From: DATAXI01 sp963756185
GTDB lineage: Bacteria > Verrucomicrobiota > Verrucomicrobiia > Chthoniobacterales > Chthoniobacteraceae
NCBI GenBank assembly: GCA_963756185.1
Contig: CAVWMS010000015.1
Location: forward strand, 62,001-126,000
Length of the DNA stretch: 64,000 bases
Reading direction: 5' to 3'
The position numbers and the translations under genes are program-made. This document shows, piece after piece, positions 16,726 through 25,501 of the stretch. The notes under the pieces were generated by a model. The model was not told the DNA's origin, did not search any database, and saw only the letters and a program-made list of their open reading frames with translations. Each line of letters starts with the position of its first letter. Within the stretch, counting starts at the first letter, position 1.

Positions 16726-18962
16726 CGTCCAGTATCTTCCATGGCGCGACCCGCCTTGTAGAGGTCAATATCCGCGCGCAACGCGTCCGCCATCGAGGGT
16801 TTGGACTGCTCCGTGGCCAATTGCTGCGCCCGCTGCGCGGTGCCTACGGCGTTGACCAGGTCGCCGGCCGCGGCATAGGAGGCGGCCAGGGTGCGAAGGA
16901 TATCAAGATTGTAACCACCGGTTGCCCGGTTCACACTCAAGGCGAGTTCGAGCGCTTTCGGGCCGTTGCGAAGCGATGGGTCCGTCGTCGTCGCAAGGAT
17001 CCACGCAAGACGTTTCCCCGCCTCGACGTTGCCGGGATCGATCCGCAAGGCGGCCTCAAACTCGGCAACCGCCTCGCCGTTGCGGCCCAGCCGGCTCAAT
17101 GCGGTGCCGAGGTTGATATGAGCGGGAACGATGTTGGCGTTGATCTCGAGCGCATTGCGAAAGGCCGCGGCGGCATCCTCCGTTTTCCCTCCCTGAAGCA
17201 GCGCATAGCCCAGGTTATTGAATGTTTGATAACTGGCGGGATTCAATTTCGCGGCCTCGCGATACGCATCGATTGCTTCGTCGACGCGTCCTCGCCCGGC
17301 GAGAGCGCCGCCAAGATTGTAGTAAGCGTCGCCATAAGCAGGGTCCAGTTGCACCGCCTTGCGAAACTCGGCGATGGCTTCGTCACGCCGGCCTTGCTGG
17401 TAAAGGGCGTTGCCAAGGTTGTAATGCGCATTGGGAATGTCCGGGTCAATCCGCAGCGCCTCGCGGGCCATGGCAACAGCCTCATCGGTTCGCCCCTTTT
17501 GCAGCAGGGCATTGCTCAGGTTGCTGTAAGCGTCCGCGTAGTCGGGCTTGATGCGCAACGCCTCGTGAAACTCGGCAATGGCCTGGTCGATGCGCCGCTC
17601 CTGAAGCAGCGCGTTTGCCAGATTGAGATGAACGTCGGCATTGTTATAGGCCACATTGATGGCCGCCCGGAATTGGTCAATGGATTCATCCGTCCTGCCT
17701 TCGTCAAAGAGGGCCATCCCATAACTATTGTGGGCGATGTAGTTAGCCCCGGTGCAATCGAGAGTGTGTATCCACAGCGTGTTGCTGTCGCGCCAGTAAT
17801 TGGTCTGATGCCTCGTAACAAGCAGGAGCGCCAGGAGAATTGGCGCCGCAAGACACCCGAGCAGGATGCGCCGCGCCCATACACGTCCCGCCCAATCGGC
17901 GGCGAGCCAGGTGATCGCGATGCAAATACCTATCTGCGGGAGATAAGTATAACGGTCCGCATACGCCTGGTTGCCGGTCTGCAAGACTCCCACCACCGGC
18001 ACGAGCATGCCGAGATACCAAAGCCAGCCGGTAATCACACACGGCTCCCTTTTCCGCAGATACCAGGCCACCGCGGATAGGAAGGCCAGAATAAGAATGG
18101 CATCCATGACCTGCCACGGCGGCGAACCATCCTTCGGCAGCGGATAGATAACAGCCAGATTTACGGGATAGATGAATTTCCCAAGATAGGCCACATAGGC
18201 AATCGGCGCGTTGGCCGGATAGGATCCCGTCGGATTCTCGTCGGACTTCAGCGCAAGGACCGCCGCCAGGCTGGAAAGTGCGGACAAGGCAAACATCGGA
18301 AGCTTTTCCCAAAACAACGCGCGGAATTGCGCAAAGTCGCGCATCCGCCCCAGCGGCCAGTAATCCAAAAGCAGAAGCACGCACGGCACGGTGACGAGCA
18401 TCGGCTTCGACAGGAGCCCGAGCGCGAGGAAAAGCAAAACGAGCGCGTAACGACCCTTCGATCCGGGATGCCGCGCATAACCCACATACGCCCAAAGCGT
18501 GAGCATGAAAAAGAGCCCGCTCAGGACATCCTTGATCTCCGAAACCCAAACCACCGACTCGACCCGAAGCGGATGAATGGCAAAGAGCGCGGCCACAAAC
18601 GCCGAGCGCCACATGGCCGCGGTCATATCCCGCAACAGCAGGAAAAGCAGGACCGCGGAGGCCGCGTGCAGGATGATATTGACCAGGTGATGCCCGCCGG
18701 CCCAGACGCCGAATATCCGGCAATCGAGCATCAGCAGCATGATGGTCAGCGGATGCCAGTGCCCGACCAGCACATGCGTAAACGCCCACCGGATGCCGCC
18801 GAGCGTCAGACCGCGCGTGATCATCGGGTTCTTGTAGACATACTGGGCGTCGTCGTAATTGATGAACGGAAAGCCGGCCGCCTGCCCGAAGGCGATGAAG
18901 ACCAGCGCGACGAGCACGAGCGAAACGGCGGCCGGTGGGAGGATTTTTCTGACTTTCGTCAT
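16722..18962 (-). CDS. TMTC-like membrane protein with TPR repeats (copy 1)
   Basis: The upstream paralogue of the gene at 14590, 746 residues, with the same plan: loop motifs NYDDAQYVYKNP, GHWHPLTIMLLMLD and AIHPLRVESVVWVSEIKDVL in the membrane part, then eight or so TPRs (e.g. HYNLGNALYQQGRRDEAIA). The catalytic-looking Asp-Asp of the first loop is kept in both copies. The stop TGA overlaps the next ATG (ATGA), so they form one transcription unit. Tandem duplication followed by divergence is the simplest history. A role in cell-surface protein glycosylation is possible. Confidence 0.8.
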   Translation of the reverse strand: MTKVRKILPPAAVSLVLVALVFIAFGQAAGFPFINYDDAQYVYKNPMITRGLTLGGIRWAFTHVLVGHWHPLTIMLLMLDCRIFGVWAGGHHLVNIILHAASAVLLFLLLRDMTAAMWRSAFVAALFAIHPLRVESVVWVSEIKDVLSGLFFMLTLWAYVGYARHPGSKGRYALVLLFLALGLLSKPMLVTVPCVLLLLDYWPLGRMRDFAQFRALFWEKLPMFALSALSSLAAVLALKSDENPTGSYPANAPIAYVAYLGKFIYPVNLAVIYPLPKDGSPPWQVMDAILILAFLSAVAWYLRKREPCVITGWLWYLGMLVPVVGVLQTGNQAYADRYTYLPQIGICIAITWLAADWAGRVWARRILLGCLAAPILLALLLVTRHQTNYWRDSNTLWIHTLDCTGANYIAHNSYGMALFDEGRTDESIDQFRAAINVAYNNADVHLNLANALLQERRIDQAIAEFHEALRIKPDYADAYSNLSNALLQKGRTDEAVAMAREALRIDPDIPNAHYNLGNALYQQGRRDEAIAEFRKAVQLDPAYGDAYYNLGGALAGRGRVDEAIDAYREAAKLNPASYQTFNNLGYALLQGGKTEDAAAAFRNALEINANIVPAHINLGTALSRLGRNGEAVAEFEAALRIDPGNVEAGKRLAWILATTTDPSLRNGPKALELALSVNRATGGYNLDILRTLAASYAAAGDLVNAVGTAQRAQQLATEQSKPSMADALRADIDLYKAGRAMEDTGR

Positions 18963-19094
18963 TATTGACTTTGCATGCGCTGTCTTAAGATACTCGCGCT
19001 AACCCGACGATTAAATTCGAAATTTTTCGCCCAAGCGACGCCCGGATTTCGACAGTGGCTCGCAAGTCATCGAGCCGCCCCGGAAACGCATTAT

Positions 19095-19295
19095 TCACAA
19101 ATTCTCGGTGGATTTACTTGAGGTTTGATCCCGAGCGCCCCCTGGCGTCTCATCGACCCACCGGATACAACATCCACGCATGAAAAGCCGTTCCTTTCGG
19201 CCGCATCGGTTACACGTGCGCCGATCCTCATCCCGGCCATGCCAGGTCCATCGGTGAAATCCCACCCTGCATAGAAATCTTTGAAATTTTGTCAT
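19095..19295 (-). CDS. Small cysteine-rich protein downstream of copA
   Basis: A 66-residue frame starting 4 bases after the copA stop on the same strand. It carries CRVGFHRWTWHG and RRTCNRCGRKERLF, i.e. a CxxC with further Cys and His residues, as in small zinc-ribbon proteins. The spacing suggests it is translated with copA and could be a metal-binding accessory, but no family is recognised. It could be a chance frame. Confidence 0.5.
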   Translation of the reverse strand: MTKFQRFLCRVGFHRWTWHGRDEDRRTCNRCGRKERLFMRGCCIRWVDETPGGARDQTSSKSTENL

Positions 19296-19299
19296 AAAA

Positions 19300-21714
19300 T
19301 CATCCTCTCAACTTCGTCCGCCGCAGCCGCAGCGCGTTTCCAATGACAATCACATCCGACAAACCCATTGCCGCCGCACAGAGGACCGGACTCATGAATC
19401 CCGCTGCCGCCAATGGCACGGCCGATAAGTTATAAAAAAACGCCCAAAACAGGTTCTGTCTGATAGTCCGCAATGTCGCCCGCGCCAGTCCAAGCGCCTC
19501 CGGCACAGCCTCGATTTCCGATTTTAGCAGGATGATATCCGCTGCCTCGCGGGCTATGTCGCTGGCGCGGCTCACGGCAATCCCAAGATCGGCTTGCTCC
19601 AAAGCCGGCGCGTCGTTGATGCCATCCCCGACAAACGCCACTTTTTGGCCCTGCTGTTGAATCCTTTTTACAAACTCTGCCTTCTGCTCCGGTCGAACTT
19701 CAGCAAAAACGCTCGCGGGTGGGATGCCGACTTGTTTCGCAATGCTCGATGCAGTTAGCGCGTTGTCTCCGGTTAACAAATACGTTTTCAGCCCTTGCCG
19801 TTGAAGTTCTCCAACCACCTGCGCCGCTCCAGCTTTTACAGTGTCCTTCACGGCAAATAGCCCTTGCAGCGATTTGTCAGATGCCAGGCCCACGATGGTT
19901 GCTCCCTGCGCTGACCATTCATTGATGATACTCCCGCCCGCGGACATTTCCACACCCGATTCCCGCAACCAACGCAACGAACCCAACCGCACCAATGAGT
20001 TTGCAACAGTTGCCTGCACTCCCGCCCCACGCACTTCCCGCCAATCACTAAACCGGGTATCGTCGGATGACGTTTTCGCAATCGCCTGGCTGATTGGATG
20101 TGTCGAGTGCCGGGCGAGCGAAGCGGCGATGGAAACATCCGGCGCGGATTTCCATGTATGAACCACCACAGGCTTGCCGGTCGTAAGTGTGCCTGTCTTA
20201 TCAAATATTACAGCCGTAACTCGGCCGGCTCTTTCCAGCGCCACACCATCACGAATCAAAATGCCGCGCCTCGCAGCGGCATTCGCTCCCGCCATGATGG
20301 CGGCTGGTGTTGCCAGCCCCATCGCGCAAGGACAGGCGACAATGAGCACACCGGCAGCGATGATGAACCCCGCGGCTGAACCGGCCGGTGGATGCGCATG
20401 CCAGAGATATTGTCCCAGCCAATTATGGACCCGCATCGCCGACTCAGGCGCGAAACCCCACCAAAGCCCGGCGGCCACGGCGATAATGACAATTACCGGC
20501 ACAAATACACTGCTGATCCGATCAGCGAGCCGCTGGATATTCGCCCGACTCGTCTGCGCACGCTGCACGGCGGCGATGATGTTTGCCAGTGCGGTGGATT
20601 CGCCAGTCGCGGTGACACGCATCACCAGCGGGCCATTTACATTCACCGTGCCACCATAAAGTTCACTTTTCACCATCTTGTCCACCGGGACGGATTCGCC
20701 GGTGAGCATCGATTCGTCCACGGCTGAATCGCCTTCTGCAACCTCACCATCGGTCGGCACACGGTCGCCCGGTTTAAGGACCACTTGGTCGCCCGGCCTA
20801 AGCTCGGCTACGTTGATTTCAATTTCACCGCCATTGGCCCGGCGCAGGCGGGCAGTTGGCGGGGCTAGGTTCAGCAGCGATTTCAATGCGCTGGACGCGC
20901 GCGCGCCCATGCGGGCTTCGAGCCAATGCCCGATGCTTATCAGCGTGATAATAGCCGCGGCCTCCATAAAATAGAGATGTCCAGGCGATCCGGAGAACAA
21001 CGCCCACGCGCTATAGCCGAAGGCCGTTGTTGAACCGAGCGCGACGAGAGTATCCATGTTCGAACTGCCAACTTTGAGCTGCCGCCATGCTCCCCGATAA
21101 AACTGCGCTCCCGCAAAAACCTGCACAATACCAGCCAGCACAAAGGAGAACCAACGATACCAACCTTGTGTCATTAGATCAAAAATCCATTCGCCGGCCA
21201 TCAGCGGCAAAGTGCCCAGCACGCCAATCCACAAGTTGAATTGCCACCCGGCCAGTTTGGGTTGGCCACGCACCTGCGCGCCCCCGGTATCAACGGTCTT
21301 TGCCCCGTAACCGGCGGCTTCGACAGCGTGAATGATCGCCGGAACGTTCCTCGCGGCGCCAGACGACCAGCGGATGGTCGCTTGCTGCGCGCCCAGGTCC
21401 ACGCTTGCACTTTGGACGCCCGGCACACTTTGAATCGCGTCAGTGACATGCCGGGCGCAGTTGTTGCAAGTCATGCCACTAATCGCCAGTCGGACCGAAG
21501 AATGTTCTATTGCGCCAACTTGGTTATCCTTGCCCTCGCCATCGCCACAAGAACAACAACCATTCCCGGGGCTGACCGCGGCGAGCGGGACGCCTTTTGC
21601 CAGGAATTCCTGCCGGCAGCCATCACAACAGAAATAAAACGTCTGCCGGTCGCGTTCGGCGTGAATGCCCGTCGCTTCGTCCACCGTCATTCCGCATACA
21701 GGGTCAATAGCCAT
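19300..21714 (-). CDS. copA: Copper-translocating P-type ATPase with N-terminal YHS domain
   Basis: An 804-residue P1B-type ATPase exporting Cu(I) from the cytoplasm. Domains in order: YHS-type metal domain (IDPVCGMTVDE ... FYFCCDGCRQEF, residues 3-40), a Cys-rich linker NGCCSCGDG, an HMA domain with GMTCNNC (Cys83, Cys86), membrane helices with the metal site CPC in VACPCAMGLATP, the phosphorylation motif FDKTGTLTTG, the HP locus RHSTHPISQA, and the hinge VGDGINDAPALEQAD. The stop-to-start gap from csoR is 4 bases, so it is in the CsoR-controlled operon. Confidence 0.94.
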   Translation of the reverse strand: MAIDPVCGMTVDEATGIHAERDRQTFYFCCDGCRQEFLAKGVPLAAVSPGNGCCSCGDGEGKDNQVGAIEHSSVRLAISGMTCNNCARHVTDAIQSVPGVQSASVDLGAQQATIRWSSGAARNVPAIIHAVEAAGYGAKTVDTGGAQVRGQPKLAGWQFNLWIGVLGTLPLMAGEWIFDLMTQGWYRWFSFVLAGIVQVFAGAQFYRGAWRQLKVGSSNMDTLVALGSTTAFGYSAWALFSGSPGHLYFMEAAAIITLISIGHWLEARMGARASSALKSLLNLAPPTARLRRANGGEIEINVAELRPGDQVVLKPGDRVPTDGEVAEGDSAVDESMLTGESVPVDKMVKSELYGGTVNVNGPLVMRVTATGESTALANIIAAVQRAQTSRANIQRLADRISSVFVPVIVIIAVAAGLWWGFAPESAMRVHNWLGQYLWHAHPPAGSAAGFIIAAGVLIVACPCAMGLATPAAIMAGANAAARRGILIRDGVALERAGRVTAVIFDKTGTLTTGKPVVVHTWKSAPDVSIAASLARHSTHPISQAIAKTSSDDTRFSDWREVRGAGVQATVANSLVRLGSLRWLRESGVEMSAGGSIINEWSAQGATIVGLASDKSLQGLFAVKDTVKAGAAQVVGELQRQGLKTYLLTGDNALTASSIAKQVGIPPASVFAEVRPEQKAEFVKRIQQQGQKVAFVGDGINDAPALEQADLGIAVSRASDIAREAADIILLKSEIEAVPEALGLARATLRTIRQNLFWAFFYNLSAVPLAAAGFMSPVLCAAAMGLSDVIVIGNALRLRRTKLRG

Positions 21715-21718
21715 GGCT

Positions 21719-22009
21719 TTATCTTAAAAATCCTCCCAGGATCGCTTGCACTTCGGCCAAAAGCTCTTTCTTGGTCATCGGCTTGGCGCATTTGTGTTCG
21801 GTTTCCGTGCCATGCCCCAGAACGCAGGATTCCAAATGAGACGTCAGAAATTCCACCCCGAGCGCGTCCAACGCCGAACGAACGGCCGCAATCTGGGTCA
21901 GGATATCGACACAATAGCGGCCTTCCGCGGCCATGCGCTGAATTCCGGCGATTTGTCCGGCGATCCGATTCAGTCTCGCGTTTACCCGCTTCTGAGTCTT
22001 CTCATTCAT
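21719..22009 (-). CDS. csoR: Copper-sensing repressor CsoR
   Basis: A DUF156-family repressor of about 97 residues that releases DNA on binding Cu(I). The metal triad is visible as Cys34, His59 and Cys63 (numbered from the GTG at 22012) in GRYCVDIL and TSHLESCV, with the 25- and 4-residue spacing of known CsoR proteins. The helix NARLNRIAGQIAGIQRM is the usual DNA-binding start. Both a GTG (22012) and an ATG (22009) are in frame; the ATG falls where transcription from the strong promoter upstream should start, so a leaderless ATG start is favoured. First gene of csoR-copA. Confidence 0.92.
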   Translation of the reverse strand: MNEKTQKRVNARLNRIAGQIAGIQRMAAEGRYCVDILTQIAAVRSALDALGVEFLTSHLESCVLGHGTETEHKCAKPMTKKELLAEVQAILGGFLR

Positions 22010-22016
22010 CACCGCC

Positions 22017-22045
22017 TATATATACCCCTGGAGGGTATGTGTCAA
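22017..22045 (-). promoter_or_regulatory. Promoter of csoR-copA with CsoR operator in the spacer
   Basis: On the reverse strand: -35 TTGACA at 22045-22040, a 17-base spacer, and -10 TATATA at 22022-22017, close to the sigma-70 consensus. The spacer contains the perfect inverted repeat ATACCC-ctgga-GGGTAT (22022-22038), the kind of C/G-tract palindrome bound by CsoR. Repressor bound here would block polymerase. Seven bases below the -10 is the csoR start codon, so there is no room for a Shine-Dalgarno. Confidence 0.8.
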
Positions 22046-22098
22046 ACCATAAAGAAATTTGACCGATTCTCAGAAACCGGTCGAATATTGGATTCGGT

Positions 22099-23538
22099 AT
22101 GACCAACGAATTGAACACGTATGACATGGTCGTGATCGGGGGCGGTCCCGCGGGCATTACAGCAGCGGCCACAGCCTCGGAGTCCGGCAAAAGCGTGGCG
22201 CTGATTGACAACCATCAGGAAATCGGAGGCGCCGGCATCAACACGGGGACGGTTCCCAGCAAGACATTGCGCGAAACGGCTCTGGCCTTGTCGGGCATTC
22301 GATCGCGCAACCTCTACGGCGTGGACCTTTCGCTTCGGAGGGAAGTGACCGTCGCCGATTTTCTTGGCCGCGAAATCCATGTGAGAGACGCTTTTCACCA
22401 GAGCATCACGCAGAGGCTTCAGCACTCCAATGCAAAGATTTATTGCGGCACTTGCACCTTTCTCGACACCCATGCGGTCCGTGTGGGCGCGGGTTTGGAA
22501 GATCCGCGGAAAGTCCCCCCGGGCGGCGAGATCGTCTTGCGCGGGGAAAACATCGTCATCGCCACCGGCTCGTCGCCGGTCCATCCCGAACTTTTTCCTT
22601 TTGGACATGGCGAAGTCTACGATTCCGATACCATCCTGAAACTGGCGCGCATTCCCAGAACGCTGGCGGTAGTCGGTGCGGGCGTGATTGGCGCTGAATA
22701 CGCCTGCACCTTCCGTGCGCTCGGCGCCGAGGTCCACATCATCGATGGCCGCGATGTCCTGCTCCCATTTTTGGATGCGGAACTTTCCCAGGCGCTCGTC
22801 GCCGCGCTCGAACGCAGTGGAATCATTTTTCACTGGAAGGAAACCGTGCAGAAATGCACTGCGCAGGATTCCGGCGGCGTTCGACTCGAATTTTCCTCCG
22901 GTGCCGGGTTGAGCAGCGACGCCGTGCTGGTGGCTGCCGGAAGACAAAGCAATACGGCGAATCTGGGACTCGATAAGGCAGGGGTGCAAACCGGCAAGCG
23001 GGGGATTATTCCCGTGAACGAGCATTTTCAGACAAATATCCCAAATATTTACGCCGCGGGAGATGTCATAGGCTTTCCCGCACTCGCTTCGACAAGCATG
23101 GAGCAGGCCCGCAGGGCGGCGCGCCACGCATTGGGACTTGGCGAAAGGACGCTTTCCCCGCTCCTGCCAAACGGAATCTATACCATTCCCGACGTCGGCA
23201 CGGTCGGCGAGACGGAGCAATCCCTCAAAAAGAACGGCGTCGCTTACTTCGTGGGACGGGCCAGCTATTGGGATAATGCGCGCGGCCGGATCATTGGCGA
23301 CCAGGACGGTTTCCTGAAGCTCCTCTTTCGCCAGGGAGATCAAAAGCTGCTCGGCGTCCATATCATGGGCGACCGCGCCACGGATCTCGTCCACGTCGGC
23401 CTCGTGGCCATGCTGTGCGACGCCTCCGCGACTCTCTTCATTGACGCCTGCTTCAATATGCCGACTCTCGGAGCACTCTACAAGACAGCAACTCTCGATG
23501 CCCTCCGAAGTCTCGCTCCTCCTGAGAAGCACGCCTGA
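22099..23538 (+). CDS. sthA: SthA-like soluble pyridine nucleotide transhydrogenase / flavoprotein disulfide-reductase family
   Basis: A 479-residue FAD protein. Dinucleotide motifs YDMVVIGGGPAGITAAATA (N-terminus) and TLAVVGAGVIGAEYACTF (NAD(P)) and the FAD motif IPNIYAAGDVIGFPALAS are clear. The active-site segment reads GGAGINTGTVPSKTLRE, lacking the CxxxxC redox pair of lipoamide or mercuric reductases but keeping TVPSKTLRE, as in SthA. SthA equilibrates NADPH with NADH. It is transcribed away from csoR through the same 90-bp gap, so copper control of it is possible but not shown. Confidence 0.85.
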   Translation: MTNELNTYDMVVIGGGPAGITAAATASESGKSVALIDNHQEIGGAGINTGTVPSKTLRETALALSGIRSRNLYGVDLSLRREVTVADFLGREIHVRDAFHQSITQRLQHSNAKIYCGTCTFLDTHAVRVGAGLEDPRKVPPGGEIVLRGENIVIATGSSPVHPELFPFGHGEVYDSDTILKLARIPRTLAVVGAGVIGAEYACTFRALGAEVHIIDGRDVLLPFLDAELSQALVAALERSGIIFHWKETVQKCTAQDSGGVRLEFSSGAGLSSDAVLVAAGRQSNTANLGLDKAGVQTGKRGIIPVNEHFQTNIPNIYAAGDVIGFPALASTSMEQARRAARHALGLGERTLSPLLPNGIYTIPDVGTVGETEQSLKKNGVAYFVGRASYWDNARGRIIGDQDGFLKLLFRQGDQKLLGVHIMGDRATDLVHVGLVAMLCDASATLFIDACFNMPTLGALYKTATLDALRSLAPPEKHA

Positions 23539-23545
23539 TCCCAAC

Positions 23546-23700
23546 CAAATCCAAAACGTCCCGGCAAATGGCGCCCCACCGTCCACTCGCACTTACTCTT
23601 TAACTTTCGCATGAACCCGCCGTTGCCTCCCGCGATCCACAGCAACACCGTTTCCTAAACCGCCCTACGCTACGGAATATTCACAAATACTGTAGCCGCT
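23546..23700. repeat. Dispersed repeat, copy 1 (after sthA)
   Basis: Begins with aatccaaaacgtcccggc..., found again at 25220, and similarity continues in patches (cacttactc-ttaa, ttcacaaat-ctgtag versus ttcacgaatgtcgtag) to about 23700 and 25316. Both copies lie in intergenic DNA. Right-hand limits are approximate. Confidence 0.55.
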
Positions 23701-23736
23701 TCTGGAGGATTGAGTCAAGCATACTCACCAATAAGC

Positions 23737-24486
23737 CTACAGCTTTGGCCCGACGGAGATCTCAGTGACGTAGCTGCGAGTGCTGTCGAATCTGATATGG
23801 TAAATCCATCTGACTTTGCCAACTAAACCTCCACCAGAACCGCCAAGTATCGGCTCCTTGAAAATGGCCGGATATTTCTCATGTAGAATGGAATAGGAGT
23901 CGCCTACCCTAACGCGGGCAAATATCTCGTATTCCGCTCGCCAACGTGATTCTTCGTCTCCAAGGCGATATGCCGTGTACGGACTGAGTTCAATAACTGA
24001 GGGCCAAACAAAAAATTCGCAAGCGGCGAATATAACAAAGGGAAGTAGATACAACGTGGCGACTGCAACGGGATGCAAACGCGATACGAGCCGGGTAACC
24101 GCTGATGTGCCGAGCAGCCAATAAGTAAAGCCTCCAGCAATTCCAAGGATAAAAGGAAACCAAGGGAGCCAGTAAAGTCTCCATGCATCTGGAAACCAGG
24201 TACAAATAAGGAGCAAATACGCGACAACACAAATCGAGCCGCCCACAACAATACAGATGTACCAACGTGAGGCGAATCGCTGAGGAGTAAAATACACGAC
24301 CGGCAATCCCAATAGGAGCCATCCCAATATTACAAAAAAGGCATGAACCCCAGAAAGGAAAAGCGTCTCCCCAACACCACCCACAGATAGAAGCTGGCGG
24401 AGGTAATCCCAGGTGCAAGCCGCCGACCAGCCAACAAATAGGGCAAAAAAGGATTTGGCTGCTCTCATGATTCGAACGGTTTCCAT
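23737..24486 (-). CDS. Membrane protein of unknown function
   Basis: A protein of about 249 residues with four or five hydrophobic segments (SFFALFVGWSAACTW, AFFVILGWLLLGLPVVYF, ICIVVGGSICVVAYLLLIC, WFPFILGIAGGFTYWLL, LLPFVIFAACEFFVW) and a hydrophilic C-terminus ending in IRFDSTRSYVTEISVGPKL. The ATG at 24486, with GGTGGGTGAT just before it, is preferred over 24570. The C-terminal segment resembles outer-membrane assembly SmpA/BamE-like GDSYSILHEKYPAI, but that is only suggestive. Base composition is lower in GC than its neighbours. Function unknown. Confidence 0.6.
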   Translation of the reverse strand: METVRIMRAAKSFFALFVGWSAACTWDYLRQLLSVGGVGETLFLSGVHAFFVILGWLLLGLPVVYFTPQRFASRWYICIVVGGSICVVAYLLLICTWFPDAWRLYWLPWFPFILGIAGGFTYWLLGTSAVTRLVSRLHPVAVATLYLLPFVIFAACEFFVWPSVIELSPYTAYRLGDEESRWRAEYEIFARVRVGDSYSILHEKYPAIFKEPILGGSGGGLVGKVRWIYHIRFDSTRSYVTEISVGPKL

Positions 24487-24779
24487 ATCACCCACCGCCG
24501 CCAGGCGCACCACAAAACCCTCCAGGCAGTCCCCTATCAAAAAAGCGGGAAGACATCGAGCACCAGCCACTCCCAGATAAGAAGCAGGACCGTCATATAG
24601 CGCGTCTTTCGTCTCCCATCACTTCCCAGGCAGCTCGTTCACCGCCTGCTCGCGCACATCCGCCGTGAACCTCCCACAGGAAGCTTTTCAGCCATCCCTC
24701 CGGTCAATTTCAGGGGAACGGAAATGTCGTTGACACGGCTTGCGATATGGGAGCATCCTCCCGTCCCAACAGGTCAATT

Positions 24780-25091
24780 ATGTCAAACAAGCTATACGTT
24801 GGAAATCTCGCCTTTAATACCACCGAAAACGAGCTGCAGGATCTTTTTGCATCGGCCGGCACCGTGCAGGAAGTGATTTTGATCCAGGACAGAACAACTG
24901 GTAAATCCAAGGGATTCGGCTTTGTCACGATGGCGACGGAGGAGGATGCGAAGAAGGCCATCAGTCAAATGAATGGCAAAACCATCGGCGGAAGGGCATT
25001 GACCGTTAACGAAGCGCGTCCAAAAGAAGATCGTCCATCGGGCGGACCAAGACGGGATTTTGGCGGTGGGAAGGGACGAGGCCAATATTGA
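24780..25091 (+). CDS. RNA recognition motif (RRM) RNA-binding protein
   Basis: A 103-residue single-RRM protein like the cold-inducible glycine-rich RNA-binding proteins of cyanobacteria and many other bacteria. RNP2 is KLYVGNL (residues 4-10), RNP1 is KGFGFVTM (44-51), and a short basic Gly/Arg tail follows (GGGKGRGQY). The ATG at 24780 starts the conserved domain. Expected to bind single-stranded RNA in the cytoplasm, possibly under cold or stress; the direct targets are unknown. Monocistronic in appearance, with no close neighbour on its strand. Confidence 0.93.
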   Translation: MSNKLYVGNLAFNTTENELQDLFASAGTVQEVILIQDRTTGKSKGFGFVTMATEEDAKKAISQMNGKTIGGRALTVNEARPKEDRPSGGPRRDFGGGKGRGQY

Positions 25092-25219
25092 GGCTGCATG
25101 GCCGAGAACTGGTTTTCGTGAAGTAATGGCGCGTCCCCAGCCGGAAGCCGCTGTTGCAAGTGATGCGCCAATGTTTCCATGGTGTTCTCTGGCAGTGGGA
25201 GCATCCCTGATCCTGACCG

Positions 25220-25316
25220 AATCCAAAACGTCCCGGCAAATCGCTCCCGACCCGCGCGCCGGCGTCTACTTGCAGTTACTCCTTAAAACATTTTCACGAA
25301 TGTCGTAGCGCGATGG
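25220..25316. repeat. Dispersed repeat, copy 2
   Basis: Shares aatccaaaacgtcccggc and the next few bases with 23546-23569 and shows scattered similarity to about 25316. Confidence 0.55.
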
Positions 25317-25321
25317 CGCGC

Positions 25322-25433
25322 GCGGGCTGAAAGCCCGCAATGTTATAGCCTGGGCTGGAGCGATCCCGCGAACGCGGGAGAGCGAAGGCCCAGGTACCGG
25401 CGCCCAATTGACTCAAGGCCTGTAAGGCCGCTT
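25322..25433. repeat. Palindrome-rich element with three hairpins
   Basis: Hairpin 1: GCGGGCT-gaa-AGCCCGC (25322-25338). Hairpin 2: outer CCTGGGC (25349-25355) with GCCCAGG (25388-25394), inner CCCGCG-aa-CGCGGG (25365-25378). Hairpin 3: ggcc-tgtaa-ggcc near 25418-25430. This is the layout of a REP/BIME-type repeat or a structured RNA; no coding potential. Confidence 0.6.
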
Positions 25434-25501
25434 CAAGCTACATTACAACTGGAAATCCATTTCCTCTTGCCTTCCCCCGGTCAATATCATTGATTCCACC
25501 C

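Larger units (their letters stand above)
25092..25501. other. Non-coding spacer with repeat copy and palindromic element
   Basis: No convincing gene (a frame at 25060-25308 is not protein-like). It contains the second copy of the sthA-distal repeat (25220-25316) and then a hairpin-rich element at 25322-25433. Confidence 0.55.

Noticed and set aside
22042..23592. 516-codon frame antisense to the sthA-like gene
   Set aside because: Covers a gene with dinucleotide-binding motifs on the other strand; composition is shadow-like.
24720..24779. Possible promoter ttgaca near 24734 for the RRM gene
   Set aside because: A -35-like word is present but no acceptable -10 follows at 16-18 bases; left out as a feature.
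25060..25308. 82-codon frame after the RRM gene
   Set aside because: Overlaps the RRM gene end and the dispersed repeat; no protein-like features.
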